64,000 bases of DNA from Fulvia fulva (Eukaryota; Ascomycota; Dothideomycetes; Mycosphaerellales; Mycosphaerellaceae). The translations under genes and the position numbers were made by a program. This document shows positions 29,570 through 40,290 of this stretch, in pieces. The notes below the pieces were generated by a model. That model was not told the origin of the DNA. It was given only the letters and a program-made list of their open reading frames with translations, and ran no database searches. The stretch's first letter is position 1, and the number at the start of each line of letters is the position of its first letter. The stretch spans positions 2,914,001 to 2,978,000 of the forward strand of contig NC_063015.1 in assembly GCF_020509005.1 (NCBI RefSeq), read 5' to 3'.

Positions 29570-31060
29570 ATGCCTCTGCAGAAAGACTCACAAGGAAGAG
29601 ATGTCGTCCCAATATTCATCAACGGCAAAGCTCTTCCAGTCAACGAAAGCAAGGTCCAACCAGTGAAGTCAGCAGCTCGAGACAAAACAATCCATTACTA
29701 CGCCAGCGCTTCCAGGGACACCTGCATCGAAGCCTGCGATGTTGCTTCGAAAGCCTTCACAGGCTCAACCCTTTCCACGGGCCGCGATGGCTGGCGAAGA
29801 GCTTCGGCCTTTACCCGCCGCGACATCATCCTCAAGGCTGCCGACCTCTTCGAGCAGCACCGGCAGTACCTAATCGCAGCGCAAATGCAAGAGACCTCAT
29901 GTCCTGAAGCCTGGGCAGTCAACAATGTCAACATCTCTATCGCTTACATGCGCGAGATTGCCAGTGCTGTCAGTGCCATTCGAGGCGACATTCCACCCAT
30001 CGAAAAGCCAGACACGTTCGCGTTCGTGTTCAAAGAACCCGTTGGACCTGTGCTGATCATTCCTCCCTGGAATGGGGCGCTCGTGCTTGCTGCTAGAGCC
30101 GTAACGTCTGCTATCGGAGCGGGTTGTACTGTCGTCCTGAAGAGTAGTGAGCTCTGCCCTCTGACGCATGTCACCATAGTCGACATCTTCCACCAAGCTG
30201 GTCTTCCGCCAGGCGTCCTCAACTCCTTATCAGCAGATCGCAAGAGCGCAGCTGAAGTTACAGAAACTCTCATCGCCCATCATGCAATCCGCAAAATCGA
30301 GTTCATCGGTTCTGCAGCCGTGGGTCGTATCATCGGTGCCATAGCCGCGAAGCATTTGAAACCCGTCCTGATGGAGCTGGGAGGGAAATGTCCAGCCATT
30401 GTGCTAGATGATGCCAACCTCCAAAAAGCTGCAACGCTCTGCGCCAAGGGCGCCATTCTGCACCACGGCCAAATCTGCTTCGGCACAGAGCGTATCATCG
30501 TCCAGCGAAAGGTCGCTGCGCAATTCCAGGAGCTCTTAATCAAAGCCGTCGAAAAGGAAGATGGAGGCTTCGCAGTCCACGCCGAAATGGCGAAGAAAGC
30601 ACAAGTCATCCTCCAAGATGCTCAAGACAAAGGCGCCACGTTCCTGACCGGAGGACCAGAAATGTCCTCGCACGGCAAAGGTCTCAAACCTTCCATCGTC
30701 CTCGTCGACTCAGCAACCAAGAGAGAAGATCTGAAAATTGTCGATGAGGAAACGTTCGGGCCCTCAGCTTCCCTATACGTCGTCGAAGACGATACTCATG
30801 CGATCCAAGTCGCCAACGCGAGTGCCTATGGCCTCAATGCTACGATCCACTCAACCAATATGGAGAGAGCGATTAAGATGGGCAGGGAGCTGGAGTATGG
30901 GCAGGTACATGTTAACAGTATCTCGGTCTTTACGAGTCCGACGGGCCCGCAGGGTGGCGTGAAGGGAAGTGGATGGGGGAGGCAGAATAGTCGGTGGGGG
31001 CTGGAGGAGTACTTGCAGGAGAAGTTTATTACGTATCATGGGAAGGATGTGGATGCTTGA
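29570..31060 (+). CDS. NAD(P)-dependent aldehyde dehydrogenase (vanillin/salicylaldehyde type), 496 aa
   Basis: Single exon from ATG 29570. The conserved elements are IIPPWNGALVLAARAV (substrate/cofactor cleft), FIGSAAVGRIIG (Rossmann loop), MELGGKCPAIVLDDA with catalytic Glu269, GQICFGTERI with catalytic Cys303, and EETFGPSASLYVV. The combination and the C-terminal YLQEKFITYHG resemble aromatic aldehyde dehydrogenases such as vanillin or salicylaldehyde dehydrogenases, which oxidise aromatic aldehydes to acids. The precise substrate is inferred only. It has no signal peptide, so it is cytosolic. It follows the flavohemoglobin gene in the same direction, but each appears to have its own promoter. 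Confidence 0.85.
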   Translation: MPLQKDSQGRDVVPIFINGKALPVNESKVQPVKSAARDKTIHYYASASRDTCIEACDVASKAFTGSTLSTGRDGWRRASAFTRRDIILKAADLFEQHRQYLIAAQMQETSCPEAWAVNNVNISIAYMREIASAVSAIRGDIPPIEKPDTFAFVFKEPVGPVLIIPPWNGALVLAARAVTSAIGAGCTVVLKSSELCPLTHVTIVDIFHQAGLPPGVLNSLSADRKSAAEVTETLIAHHAIRKIEFIGSAAVGRIIGAIAAKHLKPVLMELGGKCPAIVLDDANLQKAATLCAKGAILHHGQICFGTERIIVQRKVAAQFQELLIKAVEKEDGGFAVHAEMAKKAQVILQDAQDKGATFLTGGPEMSSHGKGLKPSIVLVDSATKREDLKIVDEETFGPSASLYVVEDDTHAIQVANASAYGLNATIHSTNMERAIKMGRELEYGQVHVNSISVFTSPTGPQGGVKGSGWGRQNSRWGLEEYLQEKFITYHGKDVDA

Positions 31061-31471
31061 GCGATATGCTTCGAGATGGCGAGGAGGTGCGGAGCTCCTG
31101 GCGCGGCTCTGGTGGCATGGTAGTACAGCGCACAGTGAGAGACGGAGTTGGCAGGCAAGTCTACTGGATCCGAGAATGCAGATCTGAGAGGAGCAGACGC
31201 GATCATGGAGGGCAGGCCGTGGCCGTGCTTCGAACGTGTCGAAAGATGCGGAGCGACTGGCAGCACGGTCTCGCTTTAGTTAGTACAGCACGCCGTGATA
31301 TCACCTCTGCTATGTAAAGAAGTGCATGTCGAGTCGTAGGTCAAGTCTTTCTCAGGATGTATAGGTCGTCTCCTAGAATATCGCGTCGTGCACTGCTTCC
31401 CCTCCGCATCTCACCATCCTTCCAAGCTACTGATGAACTCCCGCCACTCTCAAAACCACTCCCTGCCTAAA
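31061..31471. other. Convergent 3' spacer
   Basis: Spacer between the aldehyde dehydrogenase and the aspartic protease on the opposite strand. No gene seen. Confidence 0.5.
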
Positions 31472-33065
31472 TCACCTCTTCCCTTGCAAGTCCTCTCGTT
31501 GTACCCAGCCAAACCTCTTCCCACCCTGATCGAAAATCGCATACATACTCTTCAACAGGCTCCCTCCAAAAATGCTAAATGCCATATTCCCTCTACTTTG
31601 CCAGCCCCCAAACATCATTCCCCCTCCCACATCCGCAAAACCCACATCATCTGGATCCACAACACACTCACAATCCCCAATCGCCACCTTCAGCACTGGC
31701 AACTTCTCCCTCGGCGTATTGGCAGGAAACACAAAGCCTCCTTGATCAGCGTCATATTTTGAGCCCGGGATCGCTGCGTAGATGGCTCGGCAGCTGTCGT
31801 CGTCGATGAGAGCGAGGGTCGTGCCGGTGTCCATAATGCCGGTGTTGGAGCCGTTGTTGATGAGGTGTCTGGCATTGTTGATTGTGATGTGGGCTGATTT
31901 GATTTCCTAGAAGCCTTTGGAGGTGTCGATGGGAGTGTAGCGGGGAGTCTGATTGGCGAGCGCTTCCTAAAAGCGCGTCGTGTTAGTGGCATCTCCACGG
32001 AATGAGAGCTTTCTGAGCGACGGATGTAAGCGCGTACCTGATCAATGTAGCCAAACGTATAGAACGGCGGCACCTTGTCCATCCGATTTGTCAAGTAGGC
32101 TGTGAAGAGCTCGCTGCCCTTGGGAATGTCGGCTTGGATCACCATGTTCTCTACTGGCGTGTGAACGGGCTGAGGCTGCACGGTATTGATCGTTCCGAAC
32201 GCCAAGCCTAGCAAACCATCACCTGCAGTGCTCTCGAAGCTAGGCGCGATGGCTTTTGCGAGCTCGACAGCTTGATTTTCCACGGAGAGGCCTCCGACTG
32301 TGACCGTATCGGTGCCTACTGAGCCACTCGCACTGGAGCCATCGCCGTATGTAATCTGTTGGTATCAGCCAATGCACGACACGCTATCTCATTCACTTAC
32401 CGTCCAGCTTTGACCCTGTGACGCTTTCCAGCTGTTGCTCTTGCTGGGATCGAAGATGTGGTGGCCATTGCTGCGCCCAGCGTCTTGTGTGTTCTTGGGG
32501 AGGGACGTAGACCATAGCTAAAGGTCCGAGCTTCCGGTGTCGAAGTTGAGGTTCTGTAGGTGAATGGAGTGAGCATTACATTCAACTCTGCACGTGCATT
32601 TCATTCACTTACCATCGCTTGCACGGGTGTGCCTACCCCAACTTGCGCAAGATATTCTGAGTCATCCTGGATATTCTGCGCTTCGACTCCACCTTTTCTG
32701 TCTGTGGTACCATCGGTTGACAACATACGGCCAACTGAGCGCGTGAGGGCGAGGTGCGTTTCAGGCTTGAAGCGCTGCAGAGGATTATTTGCGAGGATAT
32801 CCTGTACGAACGTGAAGGGCGACGGCAACGTTGGAGTGATTTCGACTACAACATGCGTGATTAGCTTCGAAGCATGCGACGCGACGCGCTCATTCTTACA
32901 TTTCTTGACTAGGTGTCCTAGGGAATGGCGCGCGGAAGGTGTCCACTTCGAGTTTTTGACTAGGGAGATGCGATGTAGTCCATGTAGCTGGCCAGAATGT
33001 GCTGCGTAGGTGCTCGGGAGTCCATGACGCTGCTGGTACACTGTTTTGATGTCTTCCATAGGCAT
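31472..33065 (-). pseudogene. Aspergillopepsin-like aspartic protease with two in-frame TAG codons at conserved Trp
   Basis: Five exons: 32900-33065, 32613-32845, 32401-32554, 32038-32355 and 31472-31966, all with GT-AG introns of 45-71 bases. The propeptide (IKTVYQQRHGLPS, LHGLHRISLVKN) is that of aspergillopepsin-like A1 proteases. Catalytic motifs are intact: FDTGSSD in lobe 1 and MDTGTT in lobe 2, with YGDGSSASG. Two TAG codons interrupt: at 32518-32520 directly after FDTGSSDL, where the family has an almost invariant Trp, and at 31907-31909 in SKGF*EIKSAHI, where Trp is also usual. No frameshift is needed anywhere. Both stops could come from TGG by one CpA-to-TpA change on the + strand. 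Either a pseudogene hit by RIP-type mutation or a gene whose transcripts are recoded. Confidence 0.8.
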
Positions 33066-34235
33066 GGTGATGGTTGGTAGGTGACTCGAAGGATGATGTA
33101 TGCGATAATAGCCGCGAAGGTGCTTCCGAGGCGTAGAAAGGCTTGAGGTTCGCGAAGCGCATCGCCGCGCGCCGTCCCTCGAGCTGAAAATGCACCTTCT
33201 GAGGAGCCCATGCCACTTGCACCTTGTCAAAACAGCAGTATCGACTCGCGCGTCCTCGCACGGACTTGTCGATGACGGCCGCTCCATGCAGTCGACGTGC
33301 TCCAAGCGGCTGTATGCCCTTCATACCGCTCGAAACCACCACGTCCTCTTGAAGCACGATCACCCCGTCCGTCGACTGCCTCTAACCTCGGATCCTGAAC
33401 CACTTGAACGACGCTCCAGATATACCTAGCTCTCCATGGGACTGGCAGTCCACCACGGCACTTAGAACCACCACGTCCACTCGAAGCACCACATCCAGCA
33501 ACCCATGAGCCAGTCGGCTCTTCACTCCGCTGCACCGCTGGCTCAACGACGGCTCCGCCCGACATCCACTTTCTAAGCTCATATCAGTCCTTCGCCCCTT
33601 TCAAGACAACAACATTACCCCGAAGCACGATCGACCCGTCGAGTGCAAATTCTTCGTGTCTGGAATCTTGGACCATTCAAAAATACAGTTCAACCTCATT
33701 CCGGGGTATCTGCACTACTCAATTAACGACTCAAAGCCCAACCTCTGCACAAAGACAAGAGTTTAAGGCATCTGCTGTCCCATCCCAACGCCTCTGCTGA
33801 CCAGCATCGCCGGTGTGCGCGCGTAATGACAACAAACAATATCAAGAATATGTAAAGAATATGTTTGCAAGACCCATGGGGGTAGTCCATTCCCTTGCTT
33901 GCCATATCTCCTTCAGGACTCCCCTTTTATTCCTGAAACGCCATGCTTGCTGATCCGAGAAGCAGGGGCCACGAGTGGCGAAACCAGATAACGCAAAGAA
34001 ACGATAGTCGTGAAGATGTTGCGGCCGTTAAGCGCGGTCAATTTGCCGGGAGAGCACTCAATTCACGCAGCAGGTATTTCCGCTTTCGATGAGGGCGGTT
34101 CAAGCGCCTAGGCGGCTCGACTGCGTCGATCCACGCTTGAATCTGCAGGTACCTCTCGGCGGCAGTCAGAGGATGCGGCTTGAGCAGACAAGAAACCAGC
34201 GGGAACCAGTCATATGGCCTTACGTCAGACAGGTA
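33066..34235. other. Intergenic, ~1.2 kb, imperfect repeats, no supported gene
   Basis: Open frames on the minus strand (33227-33565) are Gly/Arg-rich and look non-coding. A stretch of about 27 bases beginning with AACCACCACGTCC recurs imperfectly near 33339 and 33469, and a weaker version lies near 33613. Promoter of the protease and 3' end of the Barentsz-domain gene are expected here. Confidence 0.4.
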
Positions 34236-36467
34236 CTACTGCATAGGCGTCTGTGCTGGGTAGTAAGCAGGCTGCATTTGAGAATAGTAGTACGCAGCCT
34301 CCGGCGCTGGTGTAGGAGGGGCCATGCCGACCAAAGCATTCGTTGGTACAAAGCTCCTCGCTGGCCGATAGTCTTCGGTCTCTTGTCGTCTGCGTGCCTC
34401 TGACGCCGGCAGGTAGTGTGTTGTACCATCTCTTTCGTATGCCACGATCTCTTCTGACGATGCTTGAGGGGGTTGTTGTTGCGGCTGCGGCTCACTCTGT
34501 GCCTGTTGGGGCAGCGGCTGCCGTGGCGATGCTTGTGGGTGTGCCATTTGTGTGCCGGGCGGTGACATCATATAGCCTTGTTGAGGTGCACCATACATCG
34601 GCATTTGCGGATACGCTGGAGGCCCTTGCGGATAGTAGTAACCTTGTTGGGGAGGGTAAGGCGCGTAGTACGGGTTTGCTCCATATGGCATCATCTGGGG
34701 TTGAAAAGCGGGTGCCTGCATTGCTTGTTCCGGGATGTTTGAGAGAGGAGTCCCTGCAGCTGGTTGAGGCTGGTAGGAGTACTGCTGACCTGGCGAGTAA
34801 TAAGCTCCTGCTGGTGGGCCAAAGGTCGACTGCTCGTTCATGTGCGGTGGTAGTTGATTCTGGAACGGCTGCTGTGCCTCAGGAGGCACGGAGGCATTCT
34901 GTAGCACGGCGGGAGACTCAATGTCAGTAACAGAAAGTACCTTCTGCGGCCTTGGCTGGTGAACAGTGGTGGTTGGCGTGCCCTGGAATGCTGGTTGCGA
35001 CGGCAGAGGGTATGAGGGAACTTGATATCCGGTAGGCGTTTGGTGACCGGAAAGTGGGCCCGTGGGTGTGTTGAACGTCGAGAAGTGCGGTTGAGAGCCA
35101 TGCGGTAGTCGAACGATTGGCCTGTTGGGCGGCATACCACCTGCATATGCTGAACCAACAGGCGAGAATGCGTTCTCCCGCGCAACGCTCGCAAACGACG
35201 AGCGTCGGCTAGCGGCGACACTAGCAGCATACACGCTTCCGCCGTACATCGATGTCCTTCTGCTCGAGTATCCGTATCCGCCAATGCTTCTTTGGTATCC
35301 ACTCCTGCCGAAACCTTGCTGATTTGGCCTCATCTGCCTGGGAATGAAGATGAACGATCTCTCTGGTGCAGGGAAGATATAGCGCTGGATATGTGGAGGT
35401 AGGGAGATCCGCACGGGTTTGTCTCGACGAAGTGGTGGGCGATGGTCCGGCAGTCGAGTGTACTGTTTCCACGGCACCTCAGAGAAGGTGATGGGCTCTA
35501 TCATGTTCGGCAACAACAGCCGAATTTGGACCTTCCCCACGACCGCTGTTCTCGAAAAGCAAAGTACTCGAGGCTGCTGCTGCTGATAGTTCTGCTGATT
35601 AGCATGAGCAGCCTTCCCGAACAGACGTGCAGACTCGTCACGATCTTGGGGGGAGTCTGCGGGCTTGGCAAAGTTGGAAGTGTCTTTGCTCGGCTCCTCG
35701 TTGATCGTGTCATGCAGATCATGCTTCCAAGTCTGTTGCGCGGACCTGTCTGCTTGCGCCATCTGATGCGAGGGTGGAAACGAAGGTGCCACATTGCCAG
35801 CGCCTCTGCCGCGACCTCTCACGTTCCATGCACCCCTTGTCGGTGGACCAGTCTGAGCGTGATGCGAGCGAGTATCGTGCATGAAGAAGTTGCCACGATT
35901 GGGTATGAAGGCAGGATCGGCGTCGCGCTTTTTGCGATACTCTTCATGGTCTCGCCTCTGCCGTTCTGCAGGGGACTGCGAGTAGCCGGTAAGCGGCGCA
36001 ACGGCGGGTGCTTGTGACGCAGCTGCAGATGTGCTCCGGTCGATGCTTTCGAAGTCCACCACGTCCTGCGCTGCTGCCTGCTCGTCCATGTTCAACCCAT
36101 TGAGCATGGCTTCGGTATCTGCCATTGCCTTGAAAGTCGTCGGCTGCCACTGTGAAGAAGGTTCTGCCACTTGATACTTGCCTGTCTTCTTTGCCGCCTT
36201 CTTCCTGCTCTTCCGTGCCTTTTTGCCCGCGCTCTTGGCTCCATTCGCTGCTGTCTCAGACTTTTGCTGCGCGGCTTCGGCGCCGGCCTCTGCTGCTTCA
36301 GGATCGCCCAAAGTGCTCGTGTCGGCCTCATCGTCCTCCAGCTCGCTGAGGACAGATCCTTCGCTCTGCGAATCGTCCACCATTACCGGCCCTTCCTCGT
36401 CCTCCCCTTCTTCATCCGGGCGTCTGCGGCGACCCACCAGCGACTTGAATGACCGTCCAGCCGCCAT
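34236..36467 (-). CDS. Barentsz/CASC3 (Btz) domain protein, EJC-type, 743 aa
   Basis: Single exon from ATG 36467. The N-terminal 100 residues are acidic then Lys/Ala-rich (GKKARKSRKKAAKKTGKYQ, nuclear-signal-like). Near residue 190 is DPAFIPNRGNFFMHDTRS, the core of the Btz motif that binds eIF4A3, followed by an RG-rich stretch (VRGRGRGAG) and TWKHDLHD. The remaining half is low-complexity, rich in Pro, Gln, Tyr and Gly, as in CASC3-like proteins. In animals this protein is a peripheral subunit of the exon junction complex on spliced mRNA, acting in localisation and decay. The fungal function is inferred from the domain. Disorder of the C-terminus is also typical of RNA granule components. 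Confidence 0.75.
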   Translation of the reverse strand: MAAGRSFKSLVGRRRRPDEEGEDEEGPVMVDDSQSEGSVLSELEDDEADTSTLGDPEAAEAGAEAAQQKSETAANGAKSAGKKARKSRKKAAKKTGKYQVAEPSSQWQPTTFKAMADTEAMLNGLNMDEQAAAQDVVDFESIDRSTSAAASQAPAVAPLTGYSQSPAERQRRDHEEYRKKRDADPAFIPNRGNFFMHDTRSHHAQTGPPTRGAWNVRGRGRGAGNVAPSFPPSHQMAQADRSAQQTWKHDLHDTINEEPSKDTSNFAKPADSPQDRDESARLFGKAAHANQQNYQQQQPRVLCFSRTAVVGKVQIRLLLPNMIEPITFSEVPWKQYTRLPDHRPPLRRDKPVRISLPPHIQRYIFPAPERSFIFIPRQMRPNQQGFGRSGYQRSIGGYGYSSRRTSMYGGSVYAASVAASRRSSFASVARENAFSPVGSAYAGGMPPNRPIVRLPHGSQPHFSTFNTPTGPLSGHQTPTGYQVPSYPLPSQPAFQGTPTTTVHQPRPQKVLSVTDIESPAVLQNASVPPEAQQPFQNQLPPHMNEQSTFGPPAGAYYSPGQQYSYQPQPAAGTPLSNIPEQAMQAPAFQPQMMPYGANPYYAPYPPQQGYYYPQGPPAYPQMPMYGAPQQGYMMSPPGTQMAHPQASPRQPLPQQAQSEPQPQQQPPQASSEEIVAYERDGTTHYLPASEARRRQETEDYRPARSFVPTNALVGMAPPTPAPEAAYYYSQMQPAYYPAQTPMQ

Positions 36468-37008
36468 TTCGAGCTAGAATTAAGTATGTTGGAAGCGGAA
36501 GGAGTGGCTGAAGTGAAGCAAATGGCTGCAAAGGGGCGTTGGGAGTGCCAGAAAGGGCGCAACCAAGTGTTGAATGCCGGAGGAGTGGCGAGGGTGTCGC
36601 TAGGTCGGGAGGAGAGCGCGCGCAGAGATGCACGACTGTGTCATCTCAAAGTTCCGCGGCGCTTTGTGCGGTCGGTTACTGCGATGTCAAGGACATGGAC
36701 GCTGTCGGGCTCAGCAAAGAGCATGCCACCAGTTCTAGACGTGTGAGCAGTCACGATCGGTACATGCCAAGTCCACGCTAACGGCAAGGATTACTAACGG
36801 TGCAGGAGGAAGCTCCGATGCAGCAAAATAGCCAAGGAAGGTTCAACAGACAGTGGATACTATGTAGTGAATATCATATACATATATGTATTAGGGTGAG
36901 TCTTGGGGGGCTTTCGGTTCACGATAGTGACGGGCTTGCGAGGCGTCTTCATATAGCGCCACCTGATCAAAGACACGATGCAGCGGCGAAAGTGTATTCT
37001 GGCTTGTT
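36468..37008. other. Intergenic
   Basis: About 540 bases between the start of the Btz gene and the end of SLY1, both on the minus strand. Open frames here have no family features. Confidence 0.5.
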
Positions 37009-39262
37009 CTATGAGCTCTCTTTACCCAGCTTCGTCAACTCCTGCAAAAACGTGGCCGCATTGACAAGTTCTGTACTGCCATACACGACACGTTTCCGGC
37101 CGACTGTACTTGCGTTACCAGCTCCGCCTGTCGTGCGTTTCGACCAGTCCTGCAGATTGCCGTACTCGTCCATGCTGCCACCACCCACTGTGAAGACGAT
37201 GGCTTCACTAAAGCCTTGTCTCCGCTGCCCGAACGACGGGTCAATGCCACGTGTCTGCTGTGTGCCCGACCGTGCATCTTTGGCACTGGGTGGCATCGTT
37301 CCTCGAGCATTGGCAGATCGCGGGTCGAAGTATAAGAAGCCTTCTGTCTTCTGCAGCGCGCTTGTTGACGCGTTCTGCGGGTCCATCAGACTCTCGGTGA
37401 TCTTCGTGAGCGTCAGGTCCTTGTTGGCCGGTAAAAAGTTCTTCACGCCCGAGATCAGGTTGTCGAAGTTCGCGCCGAGACCTGCATCCTTGAACCGGTC
37501 TGTAAGACGGGAAGAGATCGAGCTGAAGCCGCGGAATAGATCGTTGGATGCCGATGATTGTTGTGGCTGCTTCTCTGGCGCAGACGAAATCATCGTCATC
37601 CGCGTGATCTCTCGCACACGTCGGATGTATGTCAACGGCAATGTGTCGACGCCTTGCTTCTTTAGCGCTTCTTCGAACTGCTCCATATCTGTTCGAGACA
37701 GCTCCGCTTCAGTGCTCAAGAACCAGATGATGAAGATGCGAAGCTTGTCCAAGGGCTCATTACCATGATCAGCTCCGTTGATAAGCTCCAACATTTGTGG
37801 CTTGGTCTGCTTCTTGATGTCTTCCTCAAGCTGGAAAAAGTTATCAAGTTGTCGGTCCTTGATGCCATTCAGCAACGCCGAGGCAATGTTCATGTGCATG
37901 TCTAAAAGAGCTTTGCGCTCCCGCAGCTCAGGTAGAAGCGTGATCGCAGCTTTCAAGTGTTGCGCAGACGCACTAGTGTCGTTCTGTAGGTCCTCTATCG
38001 AATTTGCACCTGTTTTCTTCGTAACGTCTGCGGCATCTTCCTTGTACCGGGTCAGCTCCGCATCGATGTCTTCCGCGACTTGTGGGAATGGCGTGCCAGA
38101 GTTCTTGTTCCAGAAGAAGTCGTTCGAGTTCAGATCATAGGACTTCTTGACGGTCCCTTTTGCCACGTTTCCCTCCTCCGCCGGCGTCTCCACAGTGATG
38201 CGGTTCAGATGCATGCTCAGTACGTCGTGAATCAGGGATTGATATGTCCAGGAGTGGGAGAGCATTGGTACAAGGTCGACATTCCGATCGACGATGATCA
38301 GTACTGGTCTCGAAGACGTTGTTGCCGTCGATTTGCCCGAGAACAGATTGTCCTTTGAGTTCAAGATGTGGTCGCGGAGCTTACGGTCCAGCTTTGCAGC
38401 GATCATCTCGGCGGCGCCTCCCTTTGGACATCTGATAATGGGTATTGTGCCTGTATTGCAGTCAGTATCGCTGCTGCTAATGTAGGATGGCATGCGTACC
38501 CATCGTTACTGCGACGCTAAACAGTCCGCTGACGATGCGGTCGACATTGTTATCGATCTCTTCGTCGCTCGTCTGAGCACTGTTCATCGCCCAGTATGTC
38601 TCCTTGCCCATACCCAAGCTGAACAAGTTGGGTTCGCTGACAATGAAGTTCAGGTACTGGTCGAAGACCTGACTGATGCTCTCGGAGGTGTTCGCTTGGG
38701 CCGTCTGCGTTGCGAAGTCTTCGAGCAGTGGCCGTGGAATGGAAGAGAGGAAGTTGATGTATGCAGGCGAATACAAGCCGTTCTGCAAGTCCTGAGTGAT
38801 GCGCTCCAAGTTCGACGCTGTCGGCTCAACGAGATACACCACAGGTACATCGGGTATGGCATGCCGCTGTCCATTGATGTTTCTGGCGATAGAAATCAGC
38901 AAGAGCTGCGTGAAGCTCAGCGTGTGCTGCAAGACAAATGTCCTTGAACATACAAGTGTATTGTGATTCCCCAGCTTCGTAGGTCGTTAACCCGCAGCAC
39001 GCTACTAATGACATCTCTTCCTAAGTTGTCGAAGACCAGCACTTTCCATATCGGCTCGCCGTCAGAGTTGAGGATCGGGGTGGACTTGGGTGTTACGCCG
39101 TTCGATGTCGAGGCTTCGAGGTCGCTGTTTTCGGAGTTCGCATGGTTGAGATTGAGTATGCGCTCGATCGAGGCTTTGGGTTCGTCAACTACTGCCCTTG
39201 GAACACGCATAGCCAGACTACCCACCTACTTGGCGATCTCTCAGTGACTGATATGAAGACAT
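37009..39262 (-). CDS. SLY1: SLY1, Sec1/Munc18-family SNARE regulator, 693 aa
   Basis: Four exons: 39226-39262, 38954-39173, 38500-38882 and 37009-38450. Exon 1 encodes only [12 protein letters not shown] and joins through a GTGGGT...AAAG intron to [10 protein letters not shown]. The other junctions give [25 protein letters not shown] and [13 protein letters not shown]. The typical SM-family blocks [51 protein letters not shown] and the C-terminal [20 protein letters not shown] are all present. SLY1 binds the SNARE Sed5 and promotes ER-Golgi membrane fusion. Summed exon length is a multiple of three without stops, which supports the model. The first 5' splice site is weak, so the start exon is the least certain part. 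Confidence 0.9.
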
Positions 39263-39584
39263 GGTTGTTGTGGCTGTGGTCCAGCCTACTCAATGTTCAG
39301 CGCATCGAGCACAGCACAGCGGAAAGGATCGGAGGTGGAATTTGACAAGTAGCCGTTCTGCAACAAGACGTATCTGCAAAGAAGGCCTTCAATAGCTGTC
39401 CTCTATCATGTGAATGCGACTTTGAACACGATGACAGCTTCCGCGTATGTGATGCCGCCGCGCGCTAAGTGCGGCTCCAGCCGTCAGCATGACCAGGATT
39501 AGCTTTGCCCGCGCTTTCTCGCTCTTCACCTTCGCCACAGCTTTCTGCTTCACACTCTTCCTTCTCATCAACACCGACTTCTCC

Positions 39585-39604
39585 CACACACACACACACA
39601 CACA
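39585..39604. repeat. (CA)10 microsatellite
   Basis: Ten uninterrupted CA units. Noteworthy mainly because CpA is spared here while it is wiped out in the left-hand transposon. Confidence 0.95.
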
Positions 39605-40036
39605 TCACCATCAACCACGCGGTTGTCCCCTTCACACTTCCTCCTAATCTTACTGAGTACGTGATGAACGCTTGACAAAGCTCTTAACGGCATATCTCGT
39701 GGTGTTTGCGCGGTGGCAGAGGGCAGCTCTTTGAGGCAAATTGCGACGGGGCACTGAGGTGACTTGGTTTCTGACTGCACACCGCTGGGCATCACTGCTC
39801 TATCACTGTACTGCGCGCGTCTTCTGCTTCAGCACGACGGCGTATCTCGCTCGCTCGTAGCCGGCCTCGACATTTAAAGTCGTGCCGTGCTCGTGGACGT
39901 GCAAGCGATTGACGCACCAGGGATGGACAGTCCTGGCTGCCACCTTCTGTACAGCGCCGCTTAATCAAGGCCATTGACAGCCAGCAAACCCGACTTCTTC
40001 ATCACGCACAGCAACACAAGCAGACACACGCCCACG

Positions 40037-40060
40037 CTGAGACTGAGACTGAGACTGAGA
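40037..40060. repeat. (CTGAGA)4 hexanucleotide repeat
   Basis: Four perfect CTGAGA units in the leader of the PNUTS-like gene. Confidence 0.9.
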
Positions 40061-40290
40061 CCAGCGTATCAGCGCAGCACACACAGTCTCTGGGGCGCCA
40101 GACAGTCCTTTCCGTGAGACTGCCGCCATAGACTTTCCCGAGCGCGGAGTTGTCATTTGCATCATCTCCCCGGACCCGTACGCCTGCTGTTTGCCAAGCT
40201 CAAACGCGCACGGGCCACCTTTCTCCATTCGGCAACCGCCAGACTCAAACGCCGCCCGCCGGGACTACTGGAAGACCTGTGTCTGTCGAG

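Larger units (their letters stand above)
39263..40290. promoter_or_regulatory. Divergent ~1 kb region between SLY1 and PNUTS-like gene
   Basis: No supported gene. Contains a (CA)10 microsatellite and a (CTGAGA)4 repeat. The frame of the downstream gene is open from about 40150 but has no ATG before 40291, so that part is probably leader. Confidence 0.45.
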
